Shown here one piece after another: positions 6,843-15,355 of a DNA stretch of 48,767 nt; the stretch's first letter is position 1; each line of letters starts with the position of its first letter. The position numbers were made by a program, and so were the translations under genes. The notes under the pieces were generated by a model that was given only the letters and a program-made list of their open reading frames with translations, was not told where the DNA came from and did no database searches. Origin of the DNA: an uncultured Sphingomonadales bacterium (GTDB lineage Bacteria > Pseudomonadota > Alphaproteobacteria > Sphingomonadales > Sphingomonadaceae); assembly GCA_903834285.1 (NCBI GenBank), contig CAILIO010000013.1:1-48767 (forward strand), read 5' to 3'.

Positions 6843-8741
6843 TCAGACCCGCGCCACGGCCTCCGCCGCGATCATCCGTGCCTCGCCCTCAAGCCCGGCG
6901 CGGCGCAGTGCGGCGACGATGTGGTAGAGGTAGAGCGGGGTCATCTTGTCCCACCCACTACCCTGCATGCCGAAGCCGGCCAGCAGCGCGACAAGCACCG
7001 GATTTTGCGAGGCCGCGGCGGCATCAATGGTCTTGGTCCAGCGCGTCTGGCGCGCAAGATCGAGCTTGAGATCGCCGGCAACGCGCCGCGCGGTGGTGGG
7101 ATCAACCCGACCGAGGCCCATAAGCCCGGCGAGAAGGAAGCGCGAGCGCAGGCCGCCGGTGCTGGTATCGCCCGATTGGAATGTGCCCAAGGTATCGGCG
7201 CCGATTGCAGCTGACTTGACGGGCGCCGCCAGCGCGATGAGGCCCCAGGCCTCGCTGCCCACGGGTACCAAGCTGCCCCAGCGTGCCGCGTTTCGATCGA
7301 GCCCGGCGGTCAGCATCGAGGCGATCAGCCCTTTGGCATCGCCCGCCAGATTGGCGTTGGGCGTGATCCGCGCGGCCGCATAGGCGGTGAGCACGAGGCG
7401 GGAATAGGCGCGGTCCGGATCGCTCGCATCGCCCCACAGGCTGCGAATGGCGGTGAGCCGGTCAGCCGCATCGGCGGCAAGATAGGCGCTGCGCAGCGTA
7501 TCGGTGAGCGGGCCCCAGGTTGCGTCCGGCTCGTCGAGCGCGTGAATCTCACTGTAGAGATCAACCATCGCAGCCGCAGAGATAATGCCGCGCTGGGCGG
7601 CGATGTCAGCCGCCTGGGCGCGCGCGGCGAGCGACAGCATCGGCGCGCGCACAGCAAGCACCGCATAGGCTGCGCCCGCCTGCTTGCGCAGTGCTTCGGG
7701 CGGTTCGAGCCCGGTGGCAAGCGAAAGGCCTGTGCGCCACGGCGTGAGGCCGGTCACCCCGGTCCACTCGATCTTGACCGCGCGGTGCCCTTGGCTGGCA
7801 GCACCCGCGAACTTCTGCGCGAGGAGAATGTCGATTTTCGAGGCGACGCCCTTGCGCATCGCATTGTCGAGTACGGCAAGCGCGGGCGCGCCCTCGCCGC
7901 CAGTAAAGGCCGTGCAGATCGCGCGTGTCAGTGTCCAGTCCCAGCCCGGGCGGCCGGCGGCGGTGAGCGCGGTGATCGGGCAGAGGCCGACCGGATCGGC
8001 GGTGGCGAGGAAGCTCCCCATCGCAGCATCCTCGAGCGTCGGGGTGTAGAACCCGCTATCGACTTCCTGCACCATGGCGCGCGCCGCATCGGCTTCGCCC
8101 ATCCGCAGCAAGGCCTGCGCGCGCAAAGCCGCCCAGTCTGCGCCGTTCATGCCGACGGGGGTGTCGAGCCGACTCGCCAGCGCGCGCCGCACGAGGATAT
8201 GTCCCCAGCGCGAGACAAAATCGCCGCGCAAGTTGGTGAGCAGTCCCGCGACAAACGGGCCATTGAGGTAATGGCTCGAGACTGCGGGAAAGCCGCCGTC
8301 CGCCTGATCGAAGAAGCCGACGCGGGACAAGCTTCGCTGCGCCTGGGCGGGAATATCGGCGCGGGGCTTGGCGCTGGCGATGAGCTCGTCGATCAGCGCG
8401 GGATCGATATTGGCTAGGCCATCGGGAGCCGCAACGGGCGCGGCTGGTGCCGGCAGCGGTGCCCCGGTGGGCGGCTGGCCTGTCGGCACGGAGACCGCCT
8501 GCGCGACGGGCGAAGACGCCGGGCGCTGCACATTGACGGTGGCGACGGGCGTGGCCGTGCGGGCAGCCGCCGGCGTGCTGGTGGCGGGGCGCGGTGGCGT
8601 TTGCGGCTTGCGCACCGGTGCCGCTGGCTTGTCGTCAAAGCCGGGCGGCAGCAGCGACTCCTGCGCGGTAACGGCAATACCGGAGAGCGCGCCGATCGCG
8701 GCGCAGGTCAGCAGGGCAAGACGCGCGCGGCTGATCGTCAC
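6843..8741 (-). CDS. Exported protein of unknown function, Pro/Ala-rich linker plus helical-repeat domain
   Basis: 632 residues from a GTG start at 8741; I do not recognise the family. Residues 1-26 form a signal peptide (TISRARLALLTCAAIGALSG). About 30-110 is a Pro/Ala/Thr-rich linker. From there to the end it is alanine-rich and helical, like a TPR- or solenoid-type repeat protein, with no catalytic motif that I can see. The GTG overlaps the TGA of the preceding membrane-peptide gene (GTGA), has AAGG upstream and puts the signal peptide at the very N terminus; a longer reading to 8861 would bury it. The operon is membrane peptide, this gene, xerD, accA. A periplasmic scaffold role is a guess. 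Confidence 0.75.
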   Translation of the reverse strand: MTISRARLALLTCAAIGALSGIAVTAQESLLPPGFDDKPAAPVRKPQTPPRPATSTPAAARTATPVATVNVQRPASSPVAQAVSVPTGQPPTGAPLPAPAAPVAAPDGLANIDPALIDELIASAKPRADIPAQAQRSLSRVGFFDQADGGFPAVSSHYLNGPFVAGLLTNLRGDFVSRWGHILVRRALASRLDTPVGMNGADWAALRAQALLRMGEADAARAMVQEVDSGFYTPTLEDAAMGSFLATADPVGLCPITALTAAGRPGWDWTLTRAICTAFTGGEGAPALAVLDNAMRKGVASKIDILLAQKFAGAASQGHRAVKIEWTGVTGLTPWRTGLSLATGLEPPEALRKQAGAAYAVLAVRAPMLSLAARAQAADIAAQRGIISAAAMVDLYSEIHALDEPDATWGPLTDTLRSAYLAADAADRLTAIRSLWGDASDPDRAYSRLVLTAYAAARITPNANLAGDAKGLIASMLTAGLDRNAARWGSLVPVGSEAWGLIALAAPVKSAAIGADTLGTFQSGDTSTGGLRSRFLLAGLMGLGRVDPTTARRVAGDLKLDLARQTRWTKTIDAAAASQNPVLVALLAGFGMQGSGWDKMTPLYLYHIVAALRRAGLEGEARMIAAEAVARV

Positions 8742-8884
8742 GAACCGGCCTTCGCGCTCGGCGCCGCGACGGGCGTCTCGATCCAGCGGGTCGGCTGCGT
8801 ATCCCCCATGATCCATGCCAATGCCAATATCGCCACCACCGCTACTACCAAGAGGACGCACAGCGCCAGAAACCGAGATCTCAC
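8738..8884 (-). CDS. Small single-pass membrane protein
   Basis: 48 residues from a GTG start at 8884: a short basic N terminus (RSRF), one strong transmembrane helix (LALCVLLVVAVVAILALAWIM) and a 25-residue tail (GDTQPTRWIETPVAAPSAK) that would be periplasmic. AGGAG sits 7 bases before the GTG. An ATG at 8914 would give 58 residues but lacks such a site. The stop overlaps the start of the next gene (GTGA), which argues for real translation and coupling, and the protein may work with that exported partner. Family not recognised. Confidence 0.6.
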   Translation of the reverse strand: MRSRFLALCVLLVVAVVAILALAWIMGDTQPTRWIETPVAAPSAKAGS

Positions 8885-8937
8885 CAATACGCTCCTGCGG
8901 CCGCTCCTGCCCATCGGCGACGGCTCTCGCTCAACCC

Positions 8938-8965
8938 TTGCACTCGCCCCTAGCGCAACTATAGG
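8938..8965 (+). promoter_or_regulatory. Probable sigma-70 promoter of aroK
   Basis: TTGCAC (8938-8943) and TATAGG (8960-8965) with a 16-base spacer lie 11 bases before the aroK ATG. The short leader has only a weak GGCGG ribosome site. Spacing and position fit, but this is a consensus match only. Confidence 0.4.
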
Positions 8966-8975
8966 CGGCGCGGCA

Positions 8976-9557
8976 ATGGAGCACGACGAACCCGCCATCT
9001 CAACCGCTGCGGTGCAGCGGCTTGCGGCCCGGATGGACCGGCCGATCGTGCTGGTGGGCATGATGGGCGTGGGCAAGACGACTGTGGGTCGCAAGCTTTC
9101 CGCGATGCTGAATGTGCCATTCTGCGATGCCGACGAGGAAATCGAGAAGGCCGCGCAAATGTCGATCCCGGAGATCTTCGCGCAGTTCGGCGAGGCATAT
9201 TTCCGCAGCGGCGAGCGCCGGGTGATCGCAAGGCTGGTGGGCGAGGACGGCGTGCCGGTAAGGCGCGTACTGGCCACCGGCGGCGGCGCCTTTGTCGATC
9301 CCGAAACGCGCGCGCTGATCTTGCGGCGCGCAATTGCCGTCTGGCTCGACAGCGATGTCGATACCTTGGTCGCTCGCGTGGGGCGCAAGGGCAACCGTCC
9401 ACTGCTGCGCGGCGGCAACCCGCGCGAAATTCTCACCCGGCTGAAGGCCGAGCGCGAACCGGCATATTCGGAAGCGCCGATCCATGTGAAGAGCGGCAAC
9501 CAGCCCCATCAGGCGACCGCGCTCACCATCCTGAAGGCAATCGACGCATGGCTGTGA
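8976..9557 (+). CDS. aroK: Shikimate kinase
   Basis: 193 residues. It phosphorylates shikimate with ATP in the pathway to chorismate. The Walker A motif GMMGVGKTT is at 28-36, followed by the shikimate-binding FCDADEEIE segment, FRSGERRV and ATGGGAFV, then the LID region RKGNRPLLRG (RPLL is the family signature). A ~20-residue N-terminal extension precedes the fold; ATG 8976 is the first start not buried in the divergent genes, and Met20 is an alternative. It overlaps aroB by 10 bp, so the two are translated from one mRNA. Confidence 0.94.
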   Translation: MEHDEPAISTAAVQRLAARMDRPIVLVGMMGVGKTTVGRKLSAMLNVPFCDADEEIEKAAQMSIPEIFAQFGEAYFRSGERRVIARLVGEDGVPVRRVLATGGGAFVDPETRALILRRAIAVWLDSDVDTLVARVGRKGNRPLLRGGNPREILTRLKAEREPAYSEAPIHVKSGNQPHQATALTILKAIDAWL

Positions 9558-10657
9558 TCCCCGTCAATATCGCCGGTGCGCCTTACGACGTGCGGATCGA
9601 AACCGGGCTACTGGCGGCGGCAGGCAAGCACTGCCGGCCGTTCATTCGCGGCGGCAAAGTCGCGGTGGTGACCGACGAGCGCGTCGCGGCTGCGTGGCGC
9701 GAGACAGTGGCCGGTTCGCTTGCGGCCGAAGGCATTGCCAGCGAATGGCTGGTCTTACCCGCGGGTGAGAGCACGAAGAGCTGGGAATTCCTCGCCCGCA
9801 CGGCCGAATGGCTGCTCGAACAGGGCGTGGAGCGCAAGGATAGCGTGATTGCGCTGGGCGGCGGCGTCATCGGCGATCTGACGGGATTTGCCGCATCGAT
9901 GGTGAAGCGCGGCTGCGGCTTCATCCAGATGCCGACGACGCTGTTGGCCCAAGTCGATTCCAGCGTGGGCGGCAAGACCGCGATCAACACCTCGGCGGGC
10001 AAGAACCTCGTCGGCGCATTCCATCAGCCGGTGCTGGTGCTGGCGGACCCGCTGGCGCTCGATACGCTGCCGCCGCGCGAGACCCGAGCGGGCTATGCCG
10101 AAGTCGTCAAGTATGGCCTGATCGACGACGCCGATTTCTTCCACTGGTGCGAGGCAAATGGTCCGGCGCTGCTGGCAGGCGATGCCAGGGCGCGCGAGCA
10201 TGCGATTGCCACCAGCGTGGCGGCCAAGGCGCGGATCGTGGCGGCGGACGAAAAGGAAACGCTGGGCGTGCGCGCACTGCTCAATCTCGGGCATACTTTC
10301 GGCCACGCGCTGGAGGCCGAGACCGGCTTTTCGGACCGGCTGCTCCACGGCGAAGGCGTGGCGCTCGGCATGGTGCTGGCGGCGCGCTATTCGGCAAGGC
10401 TCGGCTTGATGACCGGGCAGGATGCCGAGCGAGTGGCGGCGCATATCGGCGCTACAGGGCTGCCGGCTTCACTCTCCACGCTGGGACTCAGCTGCGACGG
10501 CGCGCGGCTCAAGGCGCATATGTTGCATGACAAGAAGATGGACGCAGGCACCCTGCCCTTCCTGCTGATGCGCGGGATCGGGCAGACGTTTCTCGCGAAG
10601 AACGTCGATCTGGCGGATGTCGCCGCGTTTCTCGATGCGGAACTGGCGCGGAGCTAG
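9548..10657 (+). CDS. aroB: 3-dehydroquinate synthase
   Basis: 369 residues, full length. It converts DAHP to 3-dehydroquinate using NAD and a divalent metal. The NAD-binding glycine loop is GGGVIGDLTGFAAS (104-117); the family signature continues with TTLLAQVDSSVGGKTAIN (130-147) and GKNLVGAFHQP. Probable metal ligands are E185 (GYAEVVKYG), H249 (NLGHTFGHALE) and H267 (LLHGEGVALGM). The start overlaps the end of aroK by 10 bp. It converges with the CsaA-like gene; the two stop regions overlap by 4 bp with no recognisable terminator between them. Confidence 0.96.
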   Translation: MAVIPVNIAGAPYDVRIETGLLAAAGKHCRPFIRGGKVAVVTDERVAAAWRETVAGSLAAEGIASEWLVLPAGESTKSWEFLARTAEWLLEQGVERKDSVIALGGGVIGDLTGFAASMVKRGCGFIQMPTTLLAQVDSSVGGKTAINTSAGKNLVGAFHQPVLVLADPLALDTLPPRETRAGYAEVVKYGLIDDADFFHWCEANGPALLAGDARAREHAIATSVAAKARIVAADEKETLGVRALLNLGHTFGHALEAETGFSDRLLHGEGVALGMVLAARYSARLGLMTGQDAERVAAHIGATGLPASLSTLGLSCDGARLKAHMLHDKKMDAGTLPFLLMRGIGQTFLAKNVDLADVAAFLDAELARS

Positions 10658-11025
10658 AACAGCCGCGCGCCGTTGGGAACCTTGCGGTCCAGCGCAAAGA
10701 GCACGACGCGGCCCTCCTTGTCGGGAAAGCCAACTGTCAGCACTTCGGACATCATCTTGCCGATCTGGCGCGGCGGGAAATTGACCACCGCTGCGACTTG
10801 TCGCCCGATCAGCTCTTCCGGCGTGTAAAGAGTCGCAATCTGGGCGCTCGAACGCTTGACGCCGATGCCCTCCCCGAAGTCGATGGCGAGCTTGATGCTC
10901 GGCTTGCGGGCTTCGGGATAGGGTTCGGCGCTCACCACCGTGCCCATGCGGATGTCGACCTTGAGGAAATCGCCAAAGCCGATGAGGTCTGCCGCTGGGG
11001 CGGATGGATCGTGTTCGAGATGCAT
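10654..11025 (-). CDS. tRNA-binding-domain protein, CsaA-like
   Basis: 123 residues consisting of one OB-fold tRNA-binding (EMAP/CsaA) domain. Characteristic pieces are FLKVDIRMGTVVSAEPYPEARKP, LAIDFGEGIGVKRSSAQI, TPEELIGRQVAAVVNFPPRQIGKMMSEVL and GFPDKEGRVVLF. Bacillus CsaA is described as a secretion chaperone; in Proteobacteria the role is unclear and tRNA or peptide binding is inferred. Its ATG shares one base with the stop of the enoyl-CoA hydratase gene (TAATG), so translation is likely coupled. Confidence 0.85.
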   Translation of the reverse strand: MHLEHDPSAPAADLIGFGDFLKVDIRMGTVVSAEPYPEARKPSIKLAIDFGEGIGVKRSSAQIATLYTPEELIGRQVAAVVNFPPRQIGKMMSEVLTVGFPDKEGRVVLFALDRKVPNGARLF

Positions 11026-11807
11026 TACTGACCCTTGAAGTCAGCTTTCCGCTTTTCGAGGAAGGCTTGGATGCCTTCCTTGGAATCGGCGCTGTCCCCT
11101 GCTTTCCATTGGCCTTCGGCTTCGATAAGCAATGCGGCCGGCAGATCGGTTTCCAGCGCGCGGGCGAGGTTCTGGCGCATCACGCCTAGCGCGACGGTGG
11201 GCCCATTGGCGAGCCGTTCGGCCAGCGCCATGGCTTCGTCCGCCAGCGCGGCATCGTCGACCGCCTTGTAGATCATGCCCCAGTCCTCGGCCTTTTCGGC
11301 GCCGACGCGCTCGCCCAGCATCATCATCTGCGTGGCGCGGGGCTTGCCGATGAGGCGCGGCAGGATCCAGCTCGAGCCGCCATCGGGCACGAGGCCGATG
11401 TTGACGAACGCCTGCAGAAAATAAGCGCTCTTCGCCGCGATCACGAAATCGCCGACCAGCGCGAGCGAACAGCCGACGCCGGCAGCCACGCCGTTCACCG
11501 CGCAGACGACCGGCACAGGCAGCCGCGCGAGCTTGGCGATCATCGGATTGTAGTGCTCGGTCAGCGCCTTGTAGCTGCCGGCGCCACCCGCGACGCTCCG
11601 CTTGCCGGTGGCGGCCAGATCAGCGCCCGAACAGAAGGCGCGGCCCTCTCCGGTGATCAGCACGCAGCGCGCGCCTTCGAGGTCATAGAGCGCGTCGCTG
11701 ATTTCGACCGCCATGTTCGGCGGACAGGCATTGAGCCGCTCCGGGCGGTTGAGGACGATGCGGCGGACAAGGCCGACATTCTCCACGCGGATCGTTTCGT
11801 AGCTCAT
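11025..11807 (-). CDS. Enoyl-CoA hydratase/isomerase family protein
   Basis: 260 residues, crotonase fold. The oxyanion-hole segments are GEGRAFCSGADLAATGK (about 51-67) and NGVAAGVGCSLALVGDFVIAA (about 98-118), and the second half contains FVNIGLVPDGGSSWILPRLIG, as in PaaG-type hydratase/isomerases. The Glu pair of classical hydratases is not obvious (the second site reads VPDGGSS), so isomerase-type activity is possible. I start at ATG 11807, which has GGGAGAG upstream, not at 11867. A near-perfect palindrome overlaps the leader. Function in fatty acid or phenylacetate-type acyl-CoA breakdown is inferred. Confidence 0.88.
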   Translation of the reverse strand: MSYETIRVENVGLVRRIVLNRPERLNACPPNMAVEISDALYDLEGARCVLITGEGRAFCSGADLAATGKRSVAGGAGSYKALTEHYNPMIAKLARLPVPVVCAVNGVAAGVGCSLALVGDFVIAAKSAYFLQAFVNIGLVPDGGSSWILPRLIGKPRATQMMMLGERVGAEKAEDWGMIYKAVDDAALADEAMALAERLANGPTVALGVMRQNLARALETDLPAALLIEAEGQWKAGDSADSKEGIQAFLEKRKADFKGQ

Positions 11808-11816
11808 CACGCTCTC

Positions 11817-11836
11817 CCTTAATCGCTCGGTTAAGG
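11817..11836. promoter_or_regulatory. TetR-type operator candidate upstream of the enoyl-CoA hydratase gene
   Basis: CCTTAATCGCTCGGTTAAGG is palindromic except at one position pair and the centre (arms CCTTAA/TTAAGG plus CG/CG). It begins 9 bases before the start codon and overlaps the ribosome-site region. Such spaced palindromes are typical of TetR-family regulators of acyl-CoA genes; no tetR gene is in the window. Confidence 0.45.
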
Positions 11837-11902
11837 TATGGCTAAGCGACCCGGGCTGGCTTGGCAAGCGGGTTCAGCCGGACCTCATAAAACCAACAAG
11901 GT

Positions 11903-12868
11903 TCAGGAATGCGCCTGAGCGAAGGCGGCCGCCGCGCCGAACAGGCCGGGCTGCGGATGGGTTATGAGCTTGACCGGCATCGCCGCCATCATCCCCTCGA
12001 ACCGGCCCTTGTCGCTGAAGCGCGTCGCAAAACCCGAGCGGATCAGCGAATCCTTGATCCTCAGCCCAAGTCCGCCCGCCATGACGAGCGCGCTGGCCCC
12101 ATGCGCAAGCGCCAGATCGCCCGCAACGCTGCCGAGCGAAAGGCAGAACCGGTCGACCGCAGCGGCAGCGAGGCTGTCTGCGCCGCTGGTGCCGAGCGCC
12201 CAGAGTTCCTTGTCGGTGAGCGAGGTGATCGCCCTCCCCTCGATGCTGGCCAGCGTTTCGTAGATATCGACGATTCCAGGGCCTGCGACAACGCGTTCGG
12301 CCGAGACCCGGCGATGCCGCCCTCGCAGGCGCGCGAGAATCGCATCCTCGATCTTGTCGAGCGGTGCGTAGTCGATATGACCGCCCTCGGTGGGCTGAAC
12401 GTGATAGGTCCCGCGCTGGCGCCAGAGCTGCGCAACGCCGAGCCCGGTGCCGGGGCCAACCACGCTGATTGTGCCTTCCTCGGGAAGGGCCACTTCAGGG
12501 CCGCAGAGATGGAGGAGATGCGCCTCATCGGCTTGCGCAACGGAATGGGCGACCGCCGCGAAATCGTTGACCACGATGTAGTCCGGCGCACCCAGTTTTT
12601 CGGGGATCAGCGCTGGACGGATGATCCAGGGGTTGTTGGTGAAGCGAATGATCTCGCCGCCCACCGGGCCGGCAACGGCAATGGCGACGGCGGGCGGCAG
12701 CGAACCGCCGGAATGCCGTGCGAACTCTTCCCACGCAAGCTGGAAACTCGGATGATCGGCGGTCTTGAGCGTGACCGCCTCGCCCAGCGCGACGACGCGC
12801 CCGGCTTCGACGTCGGCCATGGCAAAGCGGGCGTGGGTTCCGCCGATATCGACTGCGACCAGTTGCAT
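11903..12868 (-). CDS. glk: Glucokinase
   Basis: 321 residues from ATG 12868. It phosphorylates glucose with ATP, feeding glucose-6-phosphate to zwf. The ATP-binding DIGGTHARFA motif is at 7-16; other Glk segments are VAGPVGGEIIRFTNNPW, NDFAAVAHS, VGPGTGLGVA, the EGGHIDYAP loop with the glucose-binding Glu and His, and VMAGGLGLRIKD. I prefer the second ATG (12868) because the purine-rich AGAGGGGG lies 8-10 bases before it and directly abuts the first ATG at 12877. Fourth gene of the zwf-pgl-edd-glk operon, 46-55 bp after edd. Confidence 0.95.
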   Translation of the reverse strand: MQLVAVDIGGTHARFAMADVEAGRVVALGEAVTLKTADHPSFQLAWEEFARHSGGSLPPAVAIAVAGPVGGEIIRFTNNPWIIRPALIPEKLGAPDYIVVNDFAAVAHSVAQADEAHLLHLCGPEVALPEEGTISVVGPGTGLGVAQLWRQRGTYHVQPTEGGHIDYAPLDKIEDAILARLRGRHRRVSAERVVAGPGIVDIYETLASIEGRAITSLTDKELWALGTSGADSLAAAAVDRFCLSLGSVAGDLALAHGASALVMAGGLGLRIKDSLIRSGFATRFSDKGRFEGMMAAMPVKLITHPQPGLFGAAAAFAQAHS

Positions 12869-12923
12869 GTCCGTCATCCCCCTCTTCGCGTACGGCTTGT
12901 CTGCCGGTCCGGTTATCCTGCGC

Positions 12924-14747
12924 TCAAAGCCCGCCGAGCGCCAGCATGGCCGAGCCGCCGCGTTCGGCCGGATCGGCGAAGTGGCGCATCATGGCGAACA
13001 ATTCGCGGCCGACACCCATCGCCTCTTCCGGCGCTTGGGCCGGTGTGCGGACGGCCCACTCGGCCTCGTCGACCAGCGCAACGAGTTCGCCGCTATCCGC
13101 ACAAACGCGCACCACATCGCCGTCCCTCAGCAGCGCCAGCGCCCCGCCCTTCTTGGCTTCGGGCGAGACGTGAATCGCGGCGGGAACCTTGCCTGATGCG
13201 CCCGACATACGGCCATCGGTGACCAGCGCGACACGGAAACCGCGGTCCTGCAGCACGCCGAGCGAAGGGGTGAGCTTGTGGAGTTCGGGCATGCCGTTGG
13301 CCGCCGGACCCTGGAAGCGCACGACGACGATCACATCGCGCTCAAGCTCGCCCGCCTTGAAGGCTTTGATCACATCGTTCTGATCGGAGAACACGCGGCA
13401 AGGTGCCTCGATCGTCCAGCGCGAGCGGTCGACCGCGCTGACCTTGATCGTGCCGCGGCCGAGATTGCCGTGAACGAGGCGCAGCCCGCCTTCGGGCTGG
13501 AACGGTTCTGCCACCGGGCGCAGCATAGCGGGATTGAGGCTTTCGCGCGGGGCGGGCTCCCAGTGCAAGGCATCCCCCTCGAGCACAGGCTGCTGCGCGC
13601 CCTCAAGCAATGAGGTGCCATAGACGGTGCGGATATCGCCGTGGGCAAGGCCTGCCTCAACCAGCTCGCGGATGACATAGGGCATGCCGCCAGCGTCCGC
13701 GAAGCCGTTCACATCGCCCGAACCGTTGGGATAGATGCTGGCGATCAACGGGACGACGCGGGAGAGTTCGTCCATATCGTCCCAATCGATCTGCACGCCG
13801 GCGGCGCGCGCGATCGCGGGGAGATGGATCACGTGGTTGGTCGAGCCGCCAGTGGCGAGCAGGCCGACAATGGCGTTGACGATGGCCTTTTCATCGACGC
13901 AGTGGCCGAGCGGGCGATAATCGTCGCCATCCCAGGTGATCTCGGTGACGCGGCGCACGGCGGCACGGGTCAATTCCTGGCGGAGCTTGGTGCCGGGATT
14001 GACGAAGCTGGCACCTGGCATGTGCAGGCCCATCATTTCCATCATCATCTGGTTGGAATTGGCGGTGCCATAAAACGTGCAGGTGCCGGCCGAGTGATAG
14101 CTTGCGCTTTCGCTTTCCAGCAACTCGTCGCGCGTTGCTTTGCCTTCGGCATAGAGCTGGCGAATGCGCTGCTTTTCCTTGTTGGCGAGCCCGGTTTGCA
14201 TCTGTCCGGCGGGGACGAGGATCGTCGGCAGGTGGCCGAAGCGAAGGCTGCCGATCAGGAGGCCGGGTACGATCTTGTCGCAGATGCCGAGCAGCAGCGC
14301 GGCCTCGAACATGCCGTGGCTGAGGCCTACCGCGGTGCCCATTGCGATGTTGTCGCGGCTGAACAGCGAGAGCTCCATCGAGGCCTGGCCCTGCGTCACC
14401 CCGTCGCACATCGCCGGGACGCCGCCCGCGACTTGCGCGGTAGCGCCGACTTCGCGGGCGAAGATCTTGATCTGCTCCGGATAGCGGCCATAGGGCTGAT
14501 GCGCGGAGAGCATGTCGTTGTAGGCGGTGATCACGCCGATGTTGGTGCTCTTACCGGTGCGCAAGGCGATCTTGTCATCCCCCGCAGCGGCAAAGCCGTG
14601 GGCGAGATTGCCGCAGGAGAGCACATCGCGGTTCACGCCGGCATCGCGGGCGCGGGCGATCAGGTCGAGGTAGGCGGCGCGCGGCTCGGCCGAGCGGGCA
14701 ATGATCCGGTCGGTGACCTTGGCTACGATGGGATTGAGGGGCATCAT
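12924..14747 (-). CDS. edd: 6-phosphogluconate dehydratase
   Basis: 607 residues, full length for Edd. It dehydrates 6-phosphogluconate to 2-keto-3-deoxy-6-phosphogluconate, the committed Entner-Doudoroff step, with a [4Fe-4S] cluster. It carries IlvD/Edd signatures [30 protein letters not shown] and [17 protein letters not shown]; the cysteines in CDGVTQG and AGTCTFYG are likely cluster ligands together with a further Cys. The start overlaps the pgl stop (ATGA); a second ATG follows immediately and is equally possible. The partner aldolase gene eda is not in the window. Confidence 0.97.
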   Translation of the reverse strand: MMPLNPIVAKVTDRIIARSAEPRAAYLDLIARARDAGVNRDVLSCGNLAHGFAAAGDDKIALRTGKSTNIGVITAYNDMLSAHQPYGRYPEQIKIFAREVGATAQVAGGVPAMCDGVTQGQASMELSLFSRDNIAMGTAVGLSHGMFEAALLLGICDKIVPGLLIGSLRFGHLPTILVPAGQMQTGLANKEKQRIRQLYAEGKATRDELLESESASYHSAGTCTFYGTANSNQMMMEMMGLHMPGASFVNPGTKLRQELTRAAVRRVTEITWDGDDYRPLGHCVDEKAIVNAIVGLLATGGSTNHVIHLPAIARAAGVQIDWDDMDELSRVVPLIASIYPNGSGDVNGFADAGGMPYVIRELVEAGLAHGDIRTVYGTSLLEGAQQPVLEGDALHWEPAPRESLNPAMLRPVAEPFQPEGGLRLVHGNLGRGTIKVSAVDRSRWTIEAPCRVFSDQNDVIKAFKAGELERDVIVVVRFQGPAANGMPELHKLTPSLGVLQDRGFRVALVTDGRMSGASGKVPAAIHVSPEAKKGGALALLRDGDVVRVCADSGELVALVDEAEWAVRTPAQAPEEAMGVGRELFAMMRHFADPAERGGSAMLALGGL

Positions 14748-15355
14748 TCGCTCCAGTAGATCGTGACAGGCGGACCCAGCCCGCGCAGGAAATCGGAAAC
14801 GGGATAGGCGTCGGACCCGGATAGGACCTTTTCGATCAGCGCCTTCTTGGAGGTGCCGGTGACGACGAGGATGATCTCGGCACTGGCCTTCAGGGCGCGC
14901 TTGTTCAGTGTGAGCCGGTCGAATGGTGCTTCGGGCGGCAGCGGGATCGGCGTGGTCGCGATCACGCTGGGCCCGGGGCGAACGAGCGCCTGCATGTGCG
15001 GGAACAGCGAGGCAACATGACCGTCCTCCCCCATACCGAGCCAGACAAGATCGAAAGGCTCGACCACGGCCCCCTCTTCCAATCGCTCGAACACGGCGCC
15101 AGTTCCGGCAAGGGCAGCATGAAGTTTGCCGAAATTACTGGCGGGATGGTCATCAGGTACGCGCCGGTCGTCGGTCAGCGCGATGGTCACGCCCAACCAA
15201 TCGAGATCCTGCTGTTCCAGCAGCGCAAAGACCTTGAGCGGGGTGGTGCCGCCGGTGAAGGCAAGCCGCTTGGGGCCCGGACGCGACAGCACGCGGGCGA
15301 TGTGCGCAGCGACTGCAGCGGCATCGCCGGGATGGGCCCAGGTAACGTCAGTCAT
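14744..15355 (-). CDS. pgl: 6-phosphogluconolactonase
   Basis: 203 residues, shorter than most DevB-type lactonases (about 230) but with both ends intact. It hydrolyses 6-phosphogluconolactone to 6-phosphogluconate. Family segments are [30 protein letters not shown] and the [13 protein letters not shown] catalytic loop, then RLTLNKRAL. Its start overlaps the end of zwf by 8 bp and its stop overlaps edd by 4 bp, so the three enzymes are tightly coupled. ATG at 15355 has AGG upstream inside zwf. Confidence 0.95.
   Translation of the reverse strand: MTDVTWAHPGDAAAVAAHIARVLSRPGPKRLAFTGGTTPLKVFALLEQQDLDWLGVTIALTDDRRVPDDHPASNFGKLHAALAGTGAVFERLEEGAVVEPFDLVWLGMGEDGHVASLFPHMQALVRPGPSVIATTPIPLPPEAPFDRLTLNKRALKASAEIILVVTGTSKKALIEKVLSGSDAYPVSDFLRGLGPPVTIYWSE

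Noticed and set aside
11868..11902. Terminator after glk
   Set aside because: Only a 4-bp AACC/GGTT stem with a short T-run could be drawn; too weak to annotate.
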